Assembly (NCBI GenBank): GCA_014132615.1
Contig: BMAH01000046.1
Location: 83,485-147,484 of the forward strand
DNA length: 64,000 nucleotides
Direction: 5' to 3'
Source of the DNA: Gammaproteobacteria bacterium
Lineage (GTDB): Bacteria; Pseudomonadota; Gammaproteobacteria; DSM-16500
In this document: positions 9,324-18,998 of the stretch, in pieces
Layout: every line of letters begins with the position of its first letter
How positions within the stretch are numbered: the stretch's first letter is position 1
Made by a program: the position numbers and the translations under genes
The notes under the pieces: model-generated
The model's input: only the letters and a program-made list of their open reading frames with translations
Database searches by the model: none
What the model was told of the DNA's origin: nothing

Positions 9324-11099
9324 ATGAAAAACACGCCATTACATGCATTGGTCTGTCTATTTGATTATGCAAAATCGTATCGCCGAGATTTTATTTTAGC
9401 GACGGTTTATTCAATTTTGCATACTTTCTTAGATATTTTACCTGAGGTATTAATTGGTCTTGCCATCGATGTTATCGTTTATCAACACACTTCTTTGCTA
9501 GCGCATTTAGGGATAGTGAATGTTTATCACCAATTATTCTTCTTAGGTGGTTTGACACTGTGTGTTTGGATTTTAGAAGCCATATTTGAATATTTATACT
9601 CTGTTAAATGGCGCAGTTTAGCGCAAATCTTACAGCATCAATTGCGTATAGATGCGTATACCCGCTTGCAAGATGCAGACATGACGTATTTTGAAAATAC
9701 GAATAGTGGTAACTTGGTATCTATTTTGAATGACGATATTAATCAATTAGAGCGCTTTTTTGATAATGGAATTAATATGGTCATTCACATTATCGCATCC
9801 ACTTTCTTTGTTGGTTTATTTTTCTTTGCTTTATCACCTACCGTTGCCATATTAGCGTTTATTCCAATCCCATTTATTTTGTTTGGCGCCTATTATCTTC
9901 AATATTTAATTGGTCCTGAATATGAAAAAGTGCGCTCAAAAGCTGGCGAATTGAATAATCTGTTTATGAATAACATGATGGGTATTGCTACCATCAAAAG
10001 TTATGCTGCTGAAGAATATGAATTAAATTCACTTGAGAAACAAAGTTTAGAATATCAAACAGCTAATGCACGGGCTATACGTATCAGTGCAGCAATTACA
10101 CCATTGGTGCGCTTAGCCATTATGGTAGGATTTTTAGCGACGTTAGTTTACGGCGGTTTATTAACCCTGCAAGGTGATTTACCCATTAGCGCTTATAGCA
10201 TCTTAATTTTATTAAGCCAACGTTTATTATGGCCACTAACTTATTTAGCTGAAGTAAGTGATCATTTCTATCGCGCAATGGCATCAATCAGACGGGTAAT
10301 GAATTTACTTTGCGCTCCTGTTAGTATCACTTCTGGCCCTCATATACCAAAACCTTATATTAAAGGTGAAATTGAATTTAAAGATTTAACCTTTGCTTAT
10401 CACCAAACCAAAAAACCTATCGTTAATAAATTAAATTTGACGATTCCTGCTGGTAGTACTGTGGGGTTTGTAGGTGGAACAGGCGCAGGTAAAAGTACCT
10501 TAGTTAAATTATTGCTGCGTTTTTATGATCCAACTCATGGCGGCATAAAATTAGACGGTAAAGATTTAAAAGAATATGATTTAGAATCATTACGCCGTCA
10601 CATTGGTTATGTTAGCCAAGATGTATTTTTATTTAACGGTACTTTAGCCGATAATATTGCTTACGGTACATTTAATGCTACTCAAGCAGAAATTGAAGAT
10701 GCAGCTAAATTAGCTGAAGCCCATGAATTTATCATGACTATGCCACAAGGTTATAAAACACGTATAGGTGATAGAGGATTAAAGTTATCCGGCGGCCAAA
10801 AGCAACGTTTAAGTATTGCACGCGCTATTTTAAAAGATCCTTCTATTTTAATTTTAGATGAAGCAACTTCTGCGGTTGATAATGAAACAGAAGCTGCTAT
10901 TCAACGGTCTTTAGATAAAATTATTGAAGAACGCACTACCATTATTATTGCTCACCGCTTGAATACTGTGCGCCATGTCGATAGGATTTGTGTGCTAGAA
11001 AATGGTGAGATCACAGAATCTGGTGATCATGAATCACTCATTCACCAAGATGGTATGTATGCTTGGTTATGGCAATTACAAACAGGTGCTATTTACTAA
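9324..11099 (+). CDS. ABC exporter, fused permease-ATPase
   Basis: Homodimeric type IV ABC exporter half-transporter, 591 residues. An N-terminal six-helix membrane domain (about 20-330) precedes an ATPase domain with Walker A GGTGAGKST (about 384-392), signature LSGGQKQR, Walker B ILILDEATSA and the H-loop IIIAHR. It resembles the MsbA/multidrug-lipid exporter group, but no substrate motif is diagnostic. An in-frame extension of 26 codons exists upstream; the ATG at 9324 is favoured because it begins just before the amphipathic lead into helix 1, although the ribosome site is weak. A TATAAT box lies at 9249-9254 without a good -35. Threonine aldolase follows 11 bases later, probably in the same transcript. 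Confidence 0.93.
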   Translation: MKNTPLHALVCLFDYAKSYRRDFILATVYSILHTFLDILPEVLIGLAIDVIVYQHTSLLAHLGIVNVYHQLFFLGGLTLCVWILEAIFEYLYSVKWRSLAQILQHQLRIDAYTRLQDADMTYFENTNSGNLVSILNDDINQLERFFDNGINMVIHIIASTFFVGLFFFALSPTVAILAFIPIPFILFGAYYLQYLIGPEYEKVRSKAGELNNLFMNNMMGIATIKSYAAEEYELNSLEKQSLEYQTANARAIRISAAITPLVRLAIMVGFLATLVYGGLLTLQGDLPISAYSILILLSQRLLWPLTYLAEVSDHFYRAMASIRRVMNLLCAPVSITSGPHIPKPYIKGEIEFKDLTFAYHQTKKPIVNKLNLTIPAGSTVGFVGGTGAGKSTLVKLLLRFYDPTHGGIKLDGKDLKEYDLESLRRHIGYVSQDVFLFNGTLADNIAYGTFNATQAEIEDAAKLAEAHEFIMTMPQGYKTRIGDRGLKLSGGQKQRLSIARAILKDPSILILDEATSAVDNETEAAIQRSLDKIIEERTTIIIAHRLNTVRHVDRICVLENGEITESGDHESLIHQDGMYAWLWQLQTGAIY

Positions 11100-11110
11100 G
11101 AAGAATAATA

Positions 11111-12136
11111 ATGATTAAAAAGAATTTCGCTAGTGATAACTATGCAGGTGTTCATGAGGCTATATTACAATCACTTTATGAAGCAAACAACGATTCAGCA
11201 CCTGCTTACGGCGGTGATCAACATACGGCAAAAGCTATAGAAAAATTCCGTGAATATTTTGGCAAAGACGCCCAGGTATTTTTTGTATTTAATGGCACTG
11301 GGGCAAATGTTACTTCACTTTCTGCTCTTACCCATTCTTATCAAGCAATCATTTGCGCAGCTAGTGCACATATTCAATTGGATGAATGCGGCGCGCCAGA
11401 AAAGTTAACTGGTTCAAAATTATTATTAACCCAAACTGAAGATGGCAAGCTTACGCCAGAGCATATTGCCCATCACTTGCAACGTGTAGGTGATCAGCAT
11501 CACGTGCAACCCAAAGTCATTTCAATTAGCCAAAGCACAGAATACGGTACGCTTTATCAAGTTGAAGAAATTAAAGCACTCGCCGATTTTGCTCATCAGC
11601 ATCAGCTATATTTGCATATGGATGGTGCGCGTATTAGTAACGCAGCTGCTAGTTTACAATTAAATTTTACAGAATTTACTAAAGAAGCTGGTATTGATGT
11701 ATTGTCTTTTGGCGGAACTAAAAATGGCATGATGATGGGCGAAGCAGTAGTTTTTTTAAATCCTTCTTTAGCTAATCATTATCAATATATAAGAAAACAA
11801 AGCATGCAGCTTGCCTCAAAGATGCGCTTTATCGCTGCACAATTTAGTGCTTTGTTAACTAATGATTTATGGCGGCACAATGCAGCGCATGCTAATGCTA
11901 TGGCAACTTTATTAGCTAATAGTTTAAAAACGATACCGGGTGTAACTATTACAAAAAAAGTGGAAGCTAATGCGATATTTGCTATTCTACCTAGACATGT
12001 CATTCATGCATTACAACAGCGTTTTCATTTTTATGTCTGGAATGAAATAAAAAATGAAGTTAGATTAATGACATCGTTTAATACACTTGAGGCAGAAGTA
12101 GAGGAATTTATAGTAGAATTAAAAAAGCTAATTTAA
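11111..12136 (+). CDS. ltaE: Low-specificity L-threonine aldolase
   Basis: PLP enzyme that cleaves threonine or allo-threonine to glycine and acetaldehyde; cytosolic, 341 residues, of the beta-eliminating lyase fold. Seen: NFASDNYAGVHEAI at the start, the GGDQHTAKAIEKF segment, VFNGTGANV, the HMDGARISNA box with its Asp-Gly-Ala-Arg, and the PLP lysine Lys204 in SFGGTKNG. The ATG at 11111 begins at the conserved family N terminus; an in-frame start inside the ABC gene is unlikely. The function follows from the family. The exact stereospecificity cannot be read. Confidence 0.9.
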   Translation: MIKKNFASDNYAGVHEAILQSLYEANNDSAPAYGGDQHTAKAIEKFREYFGKDAQVFFVFNGTGANVTSLSALTHSYQAIICAASAHIQLDECGAPEKLTGSKLLLTQTEDGKLTPEHIAHHLQRVGDQHHVQPKVISISQSTEYGTLYQVEEIKALADFAHQHQLYLHMDGARISNAAASLQLNFTEFTKEAGIDVLSFGGTKNGMMMGEAVVFLNPSLANHYQYIRKQSMQLASKMRFIAAQFSALLTNDLWRHNAAHANAMATLLANSLKTIPGVTITKKVEANAIFAILPRHVIHALQQRFHFYVWNEIKNEVRLMTSFNTLEAEVEEFIVELKKLI

Positions 12137-12150
12137 ATTAGGAGATCAAT

Positions 12151-13773
12151 ATGCTTGGAAGCATAGCCAATATAGGATTGGCGTTTATTGAAGGATTTGC
12201 ATTAATCATTTCACCTTGTGTATTGCCTATTCTTCCTATCATATTAGCAGGTTCATTAACAGGTGGTAAATCACGTCCTTTTGGCATTATTGTGGGATTT
12301 GTTACCACCTTTGCTATCTTAACTTTATTTACCCGCAGTTTAATTCACTTTTTGCATATAGAAGCGGATACGCTAAGAACAGTTTCTTATATTTTACTGC
12401 TGCTTTTAGGCGCATTAATGGTTTCCACTTTTCTATCAGAGCGCTTTACTTCTTTAACTAATCGTCTTGCTAATGCAGGTCATTCTTTAAAAACTGCTAA
12501 CGATCCACAAAGTGGTTTTTGGGGTGGCTTTATATTTGGAGGTTTAGTCAGTGTTATCTGGACACCTTGTGCCGGACCAGTGTTGGCTGCAGTAATTGTA
12601 CAAGTGATCATGCAAACCACTACCTTGCAAAGTATATTAACCCTTATATCTTTTACTTTAGGTGTTGCATTACCTATGCTCTTAATTGCGTTGCTAGGGC
12701 GCAGAATACTTAACAAATTTAATTTCTTTAAACGCCATACAACATTATTCCGCAAATTATTAGGCTTGATTATTATTGGGGCGGTTTTATTTCTTTCCTA
12801 CGATGCAAATAGCAATATGTCAACTGCTAGGGCTTGCAGCGTGCAAAAAACTACAAGCGGCATAACAAACGAATTAGCTAATCCATATAAAGCCCCGGAA
12901 TTAGTTGGTATAGATGCATGGATAAATAGTTCGCCACTAACCCTAGAAGATTTAAAAAACAAAGTCATACTCATTGATTTTTGGACTTACTCTTGCATTA
13001 ATTGCACGCGAACTATTCCTTACTTGAATGCATGGTATGAAAAATATAAATCTAAAGGATTAGTCATCATTGGTGTGCACAGTCCTGAGTTTGAATTTGA
13101 GCATGATATTCTTAATGTTAGTAAAGCAGTAGAAAAATTTAAAATACATTATCCTGTCGCATTGGATAATAATTTCCTCACTTGGAAAAATTTCAATAAT
13201 CAATATTGGCCTGCTCACTACCTCATTAATCAACAAGGCGAAGTGGTATATGAACATGTTGGAGAAGGTAAACCTGAAGAAATAGAAAATAATATTCGTT
13301 ATTTATTAGGCTTAGGCGCAACAAGTAATGAAGTGAAAGAAAATCAACCTTACAATGCCTCACAAACACCTGAAATTTATCTAGGATATAAGCGCGCTAA
13401 TCGTTTTGCTAACGAAGAGAAGCTACAAAAACAAGAAAGTAAATTCTATACTTATCCAACTAATTTACCTAAGCATCAATGGGCATTACACGGCGATTGG
13501 CAAATCCTACCTGAAAAAATTGTTGCGGAAAAAGCTAATGCATCAATCAGACTTCATTTTAATGCGAGCAAAATTTACGCCGTCATGGGTGTTAGTGGCC
13601 AACCTGTTGATGTACAAATAAAAGTAAACGGTATTTTACAATCTCCACTGCAAGTGAAAGGTCACCAACTCTATTTATTGGTTTCTCTACCCTCACAAAA
13701 AGAAGGAGAGTTGGAATTAATAGCAAGTCAACCGGGCTTGGAGATGTATTCATTTACCTTTGGGAGTGACTAG
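12151..13773 (+). CDS. DipZ-like thiol redox protein (CcdA-type membrane domain plus thioredoxin domain)
   Basis: Membrane-bound thiol-disulfide protein of 540 residues in three parts. Residues 1-220 form a DsbD/CcdA-type helical bundle with cysteine motifs SPCVLPILP and TPCAGPVLA, which carry electrons across the membrane. Residues about 245-390 are a TlpA/AhpC-like thioredoxin fold with active site CINC (Cys282, Cys285) in TYSCINCTRTIPYL. The last 130 residues are a beta-rich C-terminal domain typical of mycobacterial-type DipZ. The likely job is to move reducing power from cytosolic thioredoxin to the periplasm. It starts 14 bases after ltaE with an AGGAG site and is probably in the same operon. 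Confidence 0.9.
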   Translation: MLGSIANIGLAFIEGFALIISPCVLPILPIILAGSLTGGKSRPFGIIVGFVTTFAILTLFTRSLIHFLHIEADTLRTVSYILLLLLGALMVSTFLSERFTSLTNRLANAGHSLKTANDPQSGFWGGFIFGGLVSVIWTPCAGPVLAAVIVQVIMQTTTLQSILTLISFTLGVALPMLLIALLGRRILNKFNFFKRHTTLFRKLLGLIIIGAVLFLSYDANSNMSTARACSVQKTTSGITNELANPYKAPELVGIDAWINSSPLTLEDLKNKVILIDFWTYSCINCTRTIPYLNAWYEKYKSKGLVIIGVHSPEFEFEHDILNVSKAVEKFKIHYPVALDNNFLTWKNFNNQYWPAHYLINQQGEVVYEHVGEGKPEEIENNIRYLLGLGATSNEVKENQPYNASQTPEIYLGYKRANRFANEEKLQKQESKFYTYPTNLPKHQWALHGDWQILPEKIVAEKANASIRLHFNASKIYAVMGVSGQPVDVQIKVNGILQSPLQVKGHQLYLLVSLPSQKEGELELIASQPGLEMYSFTFGSD

Positions 13774-13842
13774 TTTTTCATAGTAAACAGGTAAAAACTA
13801 TGCAAGAATTTATGCATTCTAATTAAAATTGGGTGTGGTGTT

Positions 13843-14748
13843 ATGCCTTTAAAGGGTCATGCTTCTGAATGGCGCGGTGCTTTTTTAGTGGCATTGTCAG
13901 GTACCTTATTCGGCTTCATTGGTTACTTAGGTACGCAATTATTTCATTTACACTTTAGTGTAGAAAATATGCTATTTTGGCGGTTTTTAATTGCTACCTC
14001 TTGTGTAGCATTACTTTGTTTTTTTGCAAAGCAACCCATTTGGCCTAGTCAAAAAAAACCTAGTTTTTTAATTAAAATTGCTTTATTTGCCACACTTAGT
14101 TTTAGTGGTGCTTCTGCTTTTTATTTTTTAGCTTCGCAATATATTGGTACTGGCGTGGCAATGGTTATTTTTTATTCTTTCCCAGTGTTTGTCACCTTAT
14201 TTGCTTGGTTATTAGAGGGATGGCGTTTTACTATACCTACTTTCATTTCACTGTTAGCAGTGATAATAGGTTTGATTTTTTTAAAAGGAAAAGAAACAGT
14301 AGGGTTAAACATAGTAGGCTTGGGTTTAGGTATCATTGCAGCACTTTCTTACGCAATTTATGTATACAGTAATAAACACATAGCAAAACAATTAGATGTA
14401 CGTGTACTAACCTTATTAGTTTGTTTTGGCAATACACTTTTATTTTTATTAGTTGCTTGTTATACCCACACATTACATTTTCCCAATGATTGGCATGCAT
14501 GGATATATCTTGCCGCTATTGCTATTTTTGCAACCGTTTTACCCATTCAACTTTTATTGTCTGGTTTAAAATATATAAGTCCTATCAAAGCTTCTCTTTT
14601 ATCAGTACTTGAACCTGTTGTTAGTGTCTGTTTAGGTTTTATGTTGCTGCATGAAAGTATGTCGTTAACACAGTTATTAGGAATTTTTATTGTCATTACA
14701 GGTGCACTTTATATTCAATTTGATACTCCAAAACAGGAAGAAAAATAA
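13843..14748 (+). CDS. EamA/DMT family transporter
   Basis: Inner-membrane protein of 301 residues with ten predicted helices in two EamA repeats (about 12-140 and 155-290), the drug/metabolite transporter pattern. Typical traits are the GTLFGFIGYLGTQLF first helix, the PVFVTLFAWLLEG end of the first repeat and LSVLEPVVSVCLGFMLLHE in the second. Members export amino acids or metabolites; the substrate cannot be read. It overlaps the next permease gene by one base (TAATG), which suggests a two-gene transport unit. The upstream ribosome site is weak. Confidence 0.88.
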   Translation: MPLKGHASEWRGAFLVALSGTLFGFIGYLGTQLFHLHFSVENMLFWRFLIATSCVALLCFFAKQPIWPSQKKPSFLIKIALFATLSFSGASAFYFLASQYIGTGVAMVIFYSFPVFVTLFAWLLEGWRFTIPTFISLLAVIIGLIFLKGKETVGLNIVGLGLGIIAALSYAIYVYSNKHIAKQLDVRVLTLLVCFGNTLLFLLVACYTHTLHFPNDWHAWIYLAAIAIFATVLPIQLLLSGLKYISPIKASLLSVLEPVVSVCLGFMLLHESMSLTQLLGIFIVITGALYIQFDTPKQEEK

Positions 14749-16334
14749 TGCATTTAGCAAGACGCTTTACTCCTATTAGTCTTTTAATGTTAAGCATTAA
14801 TGGCATGGTTGGTTCTGCATGGTTATTTGCACCACTTTATGCTGCCAAAATTGCAGGCTCTGCAGCTATCATTGCTTGGATTATCGGTGGTTTTGCAACA
14901 GCATTAGTCGCATTAACTTTTGCAGAAGTATCGGTTTTATTTCCTGTCGCAGGTGGCAGTGCGCAAATTCCTCAATTAAGTCACGGTGCATTAACCAGTT
15001 TTATTTTAAGTTGGATAGCTTGGTTATCAGCACTCACTATGGCACCTATAGAAGTGCAGGCTATTTTGCAATATGCATCGACTTATTTTACTTCTTTAGT
15101 TTCTATAGAAAATAATGTGCCTGTGCTAACTCACTTAGGTTTAATATGGGCAACCATCTTAATGTTGTTATTCTGCATAATAAATGTAGCGAGTTATAAA
15201 GGCTTAGTACGTTTTAATTTTATTTTATTCACTTTTAAAGTGCTGGTTATTATCATCGCTGTTGCTGCTTTAATGATGACAAGTTTTCATTCCAATAATT
15301 TTGCTGGTTTAACCGTAACACCATTTACTATGACAGGGTGGCAAGCAATTTTAACTGCAGTTGCATCAGGCGGTGTCGCTTTTGCATTTACGGGATTTAA
15401 ACACGGCGTAGAATTAGCAGGTGAAACAAAACGTTTAGCACTAGCTATTCCTTTAGCGATCGTGGGTTCTGTTATTTGCTGTTTATTGCTTTATATTGGT
15501 TTACAAATTGCATTCATCGGTGCTTTAAATCCCGGTGCTTTAAGTGGTGGTTGGGATCAATTAACCTTTACTGGCGATGTAGGTCCATTTGCAGGTTTGG
15601 CTGCGGGTTTAGGATTAATTTGGCTAGTTAAATTGTTATACATTGATGCTGCTGTTTCTCCTTCAGGCGCTGGGCTAATTTATGTTACATCCACAGCGCG
15701 TATTCTCTATGCTATGAGTGAAATCGGTTATTTACCTCGTTGGCTTACTTATTTAAATAAACAAAATTTTCCTGTTGCTGCCATATTCGTTAATTTTGTA
15801 CTAGGCATGTTATTGTTTTTACCCTTGCCTGGTTGGCAAGCCATGGTGAGCTTTTTAGTTTCAGGTATGGTTATTTCCTATTCCATGGGCCCTATTGCAC
15901 TTTTATGCATGCGTCTTGAACTACCACAAGAACAGAGGCATTTTCGGCTGCCTGCTGCTTACATTATTTGTCCACTCGCTTTTTATTTTTGCAATTTGCT
16001 TAGCTATTGGACGGGCTGGGACACCATTTACAAATTAGCTATTGCTATGGGTATAGGATTTGGATTTTTTATCATCGCCGCATTACGTGGCAGCATTAAT
16101 CACATTAGTTGGGGATTGAAATCTGCTGTCTGGATTATTCCTTATTTAACAGGCTTAGTGCTGATTTCTTATTTAGGCGCTTTCGGTGGTAAAAATATCA
16201 TTCCTTTTGGCTGGGATTTTGCAGTTATAGGCATTTTTAGCCTTTGCATATTATTTTTAGCTGTAAAAAATAGAGCCACATTAACCAATTATAAAGCTGT
16301 TGATGTTGCTTTAGTAGAGATGCCTTCTGCTTAA
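14748..16334 (+). CDS. APC family amino acid permease
   Basis: Inner-membrane amino acid-polyamine-organocation transporter, 528 residues, with about twelve to fourteen helices. The first helix carries SINGMVGSAWLFAPLYAAK, the unwound substrate-binding glycine segment (usual form GxGIF/GSGWLF). Helix 6 has VASGGVAFAFTGFKHGVELAGE, and helix 8 has the ARILYAMSEIGYLP stretch. It resembles aspartate/proton symporter-like APC proteins, but the substrate is inferred only broadly. It is co-transcribed with the EamA gene by overlap. It ends one base before the convergent HAD-like gene, with no terminator hairpin visible in between. Confidence 0.9.
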   Translation: MHLARRFTPISLLMLSINGMVGSAWLFAPLYAAKIAGSAAIIAWIIGGFATALVALTFAEVSVLFPVAGGSAQIPQLSHGALTSFILSWIAWLSALTMAPIEVQAILQYASTYFTSLVSIENNVPVLTHLGLIWATILMLLFCIINVASYKGLVRFNFILFTFKVLVIIIAVAALMMTSFHSNNFAGLTVTPFTMTGWQAILTAVASGGVAFAFTGFKHGVELAGETKRLALAIPLAIVGSVICCLLLYIGLQIAFIGALNPGALSGGWDQLTFTGDVGPFAGLAAGLGLIWLVKLLYIDAAVSPSGAGLIYVTSTARILYAMSEIGYLPRWLTYLNKQNFPVAAIFVNFVLGMLLFLPLPGWQAMVSFLVSGMVISYSMGPIALLCMRLELPQEQRHFRLPAAYIICPLAFYFCNLLSYWTGWDTIYKLAIAMGIGFGFFIIAALRGSINHISWGLKSAVWIIPYLTGLVLISYLGAFGGKNIIPFGWDFAVIGIFSLCILFLAVKNRATLTNYKAVDVALVEMPSA

Positions 16335-16335
16335 A

Positions 16336-16806
16336 CTAGGTTCTGAGCGTCGCAATCAGTCGGCGCTCATCACGCAAAATAAAAAAGGCTGCATGAATTT
16401 CAGGCACTAATAAAGTGGCATGAGATAAAGAAGGCGCAGAAAGTCCTAATCGGCTTAAGACAGCAATTCCAATGCGTGCTTTTTCTAACATAAGTTGCGC
16501 ACTGTGACTGTTACCGATAGCAATGGTATTATCTGGCCCTAATTTCATTAAATAATCATTTTTTGCGCTAGTTTGATTTTCATCTGGCATGGTTATAAAT
16601 TGACAAGGTAAGCGAGATAATTCTTTGCGGGCAGTGTGATAAGTATCATTAAGTAAAATATGTAATTCAAATTGTTTAGAAAGTGCAATTAAATGCGGAT
16701 AAACGCCATCAATTAAAGAACCCTCAATTGCAAGCGTGCCATCATATTCTATGAGAATGTGTTTGATACGTAATTCACCAAAGCCGGGAATAGTTAAATC
16801 AAGCAT
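16336..16806 (-). CDS. Degenerate HAD-superfamily protein (soluble P-type-ATPase-like)
   Basis: A 156-residue protein matching the layout of the stand-alone 'soluble P-type ATPase' HAD family (COG4087): LTIPGFGELRIKHILIEYDGTLAIEG at the start, a middle Rossmann part, and GNSHSAQLMLEKARIGIAV near the end, then RLIATLR. In relatives motif I is DxNGT and motif IV is GNGxND. Here the nucleophile Asp is a Glu (EYDGT) and the acidic pair is gone (GNSHSA). Phosphatase activity is therefore doubtful, and a binding or regulatory role is possible. A GAGGAA ribosome site precedes the ATG. It is convergent with the APC permease. Confidence 0.75.
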   Translation of the reverse strand: MLDLTIPGFGELRIKHILIEYDGTLAIEGSLIDGVYPHLIALSKQFELHILLNDTYHTARKELSRLPCQFITMPDENQTSAKNDYLMKLGPDNTIAIGNSHSAQLMLEKARIGIAVLSRLGLSAPSLSHATLLVPEIHAAFFILRDERRLIATLRT

Positions 16807-16920
16807 GGGTTTTTCCTCATCTATGTTTCTATTTTAATCTTTAATAATATGAAATGCAGCGTATTTACTATTCAGCAATATTAGTTAATATATGTTTAAT
16901 AACAATCAAGGGTCTGGGCT

Positions 16921-17958
16921 ATGAAATTCAACCGTATCTCCCATTTTATTGTTTTACTGCTAAGTGCTCTTCTTTTCACCAATCAAACCTACGCAGTAAA
17001 TTTAGATAAAATCATTCTTTTTGGCGATAGCTTGTCCGATACCGGCAATCTCTACCATCTCACAAAGAAAGCTAAAAAAGCTATACCATTAATTCCTATT
17101 ATCCCAAAAGACCCTCCTTACTATGAGGGCCGCTTTAGTAATGGCCCTGTTTGGATAGAGCACATTGCAAAGGCAATGAATTTGAAACTAGAAAATTACG
17201 CTTACGGTGGTTCTTGGGCGGAATCGTTTTTAGATTCCTCTTTAATTGTGCCATTTGGCTTAGATATGCAAGTTAATTTTTATTTAGTTTCTGCAGCGAC
17301 GGATTTTGATCGTGGTCAGCATTTATATGTCCTTTGGTCGGGCGGCAATGATTATTTACAAGGCCGTGCAGATATTGAATATGCAACAACTAACACAGTA
17401 GCTAGTATTCAAAACCAAATTGAATGGTTAATTTACTATGGTGCAAAAAATATCGTTGTTATGAACTTACCCAATTTAGGTGGAGTACCTGAAGTAGTTG
17501 CTAAGGGTCGGGATTTTGCTGATATGTTAGCAAGAACATCTGATTTACATAATGCAAAATTAGCTGCAATGGTTGAAAAGGAAGTAAGTAAATATCCAAA
17601 CGTGAATTTTGCTTTTATCGATGTTAACCACTATTATCAAGACATTGTTCAACATCCTGAACAATATGGTATTAAAAATGTAAAAGATGCTTGTTATAAA
17701 GGCGGTTACTTCTTTGCAAAATTAGCATCTAGCCCTGAAATTCAAGCAGCCAAACAGGCAAATATTGAAATTTTAGGTAACGCTTCTTTACGTACCGTTT
17801 ACTTAAACTCTATGGGTGGGCCGGGCAGTGAAATGTGTGCTAATCCTGATGAGTATTTATTCTGGGATCAAGTTCATCCAACACGCATCATGCATCAAAC
17901 GCTAGCTTCACAATCCTTTAATTACCTGTACCAAAAAGGATTTAAAGGTAAAGCTTAA
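16921..17958 (+). CDS. Secreted GDSL (SGNH) lipase/acyltransferase
   Basis: Exported lipolytic enzyme of 345 residues with a signal peptide (about 1-25, ending QTYA). SGNH blocks are complete: block I LFGDSLSDTGN with Ser37, block II Gly in YAYGGSWAES, block III SGGNDYL with Asn, and block V DQVHPT with Asp316 and His319. The block I form and length match the phospholipase A/lysophospholipase A group that in Legionella includes PlaA-type enzymes secreted by type II secretion. Activity on host or own phospholipids is inferred from the family. Two cysteines near the C terminus (in DACYKG and SEMCANP) could form the disulfide seen in some relatives. A hairpin terminator follows. Confidence 0.9.
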   Translation: MKFNRISHFIVLLLSALLFTNQTYAVNLDKIILFGDSLSDTGNLYHLTKKAKKAIPLIPIIPKDPPYYEGRFSNGPVWIEHIAKAMNLKLENYAYGGSWAESFLDSSLIVPFGLDMQVNFYLVSAATDFDRGQHLYVLWSGGNDYLQGRADIEYATTNTVASIQNQIEWLIYYGAKNIVVMNLPNLGGVPEVVAKGRDFADMLARTSDLHNAKLAAMVEKEVSKYPNVNFAFIDVNHYYQDIVQHPEQYGIKNVKDACYKGGYFFAKLASSPEIQAAKQANIEILGNASLRTVYLNSMGGPGSEMCANPDEYLFWDQVHPTRIMHQTLASQSFNYLYQKGFKGKA

Positions 17959-17967
17959 AACATCATG

Positions 17968-17999
17968 TAGCAGCTTTTAGCCTAAACTAAAGGCTGCTA
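17968..17999 (+). terminator. Rho-independent terminator after the GDSL gene
   Basis: A 13-base-pair stem (17968-17980 with 17987-17999, one G-U pair) and a 6-base loop, followed by a U-rich run (TCCGCTTTTCTT). It begins 10 bases past the GDSL stop and precedes rdgC. Confidence 0.65.
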
Positions 18000-18044
18000 T
18001 CCGCTTTTCTTGGCATCACTTCAAATCAGTTAAGGATTTTAGAA

Positions 18045-18977
18045 ATGTGGTTTAAACAATTCCAATTATTTCGTTTGGTTAATCCCATTCAATCATCTGC
18101 TAGTGACATGGCAGAACGATTACTCCCTTTAGAATTTAAACCTTGCTTGCCAACTATTCCCTCAAGCACAGGTTGGGTATCTCCAGTTGAAGAAGAAGGA
18201 GCGCCACTTGCACGCGGTGTGAATGGATGCATTATGTTATGCATGCAAATTGAAGAAAAAATCTTACCTGCCAGTGTGGTTAATCAAACCTTAAAAGATA
18301 AAGTAAAAGAAGTAGAAGCTCATGAAGTTCGTAAAGTAAGACAAAAAGAAAAATTATCTTATAAAGATGAAATTGTTCACACGCTGCTGCCTCGTGCTTT
18401 TACAAAATTAACGCGAATTTATGCTTATATTGATACTCGTTACAATTGGTTGCTCATAAATACCAGCAGTGCTGCAAAAGCAGAATTATTTATTTCTTTA
18501 TTTGAAAAAACCTTAGCAGATATTCCTGAACCTTTTGATGTAATTAAACCTTCAGCTGTTTTAACACATTGGTTAAAAGATCAAGGCTATCCTACCGAAT
18601 TTGCTGTAGAAAAATCCTGTGTGTTACAAGACCCCAATCAACAACATCGTGTGATACGCGCGCAGCATCAAGACTTATTTGTTGAAAGTATTCAGTCACT
18701 ATTAAAAGACGGCTGTGAAGTGATGCAATTAGCACTCTGTTGGCATGATCGCATTCAATTTATGATGTCAGATGATTTTTCTTTTAAGAATGTTAAATTA
18801 GCTGAAGATGACATACTTGACATCAAAGATGAGGCAGAAACACGCGAACAACGTTTTGATGCAGATTTTGTATTAATGACAGAAATGTTTTCCGCTTGGT
18901 TAAATGACTTATTACCACTTTTTATGAAGGGCGCAGCTACCACACAAAAGCAACGGTTAGCATTAGTAGGCAGTTAA
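18045..18977 (+). CDS. rdgC: Recombination-associated protein RdgC
   Basis: Ring-shaped DNA-binding protein that modulates RecA, 310 residues (E. coli about 303). Diagnostic stretches are the N terminus MWFKQFQLFRL, EEKILPASVVNQ, YKDEIVHTLLPRAF, the IRAQHQDL core, and the C-terminal QRFDADFVLMT. It acts on the nucleoid and limits RecA loading. The gene sits alone between the GDSL lipase terminator and the sorbosone-dehydrogenase-like gene; the latter begins 21 bases downstream and might share its transcript. Confidence 0.96.
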   Translation: MWFKQFQLFRLVNPIQSSASDMAERLLPLEFKPCLPTIPSSTGWVSPVEEEGAPLARGVNGCIMLCMQIEEKILPASVVNQTLKDKVKEVEAHEVRKVRQKEKLSYKDEIVHTLLPRAFTKLTRIYAYIDTRYNWLLINTSSAAKAELFISLFEKTLADIPEPFDVIKPSAVLTHWLKDQGYPTEFAVEKSCVLQDPNQQHRVIRAQHQDLFVESIQSLLKDGCEVMQLALCWHDRIQFMMSDDFSFKNVKLAEDDILDIKDEAETREQRFDADFVLMTEMFSAWLNDLLPLFMKGAATTQKQRLALVGS

Positions 18978-18998
18978 AATATAAATAAGGTAACAGGG

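Noticed and set aside
12480..12755. Minus-strand 91-codon frame within the DipZ-like gene
   Set aside because: Antisense shadow of a conserved membrane domain; no start site.
13771..13800. TAGTTTTT / AAAAACTA inverted repeat after the DipZ-like gene
   Set aside because: Short AT-rich arms with a 14-base loop and no downstream U-run.
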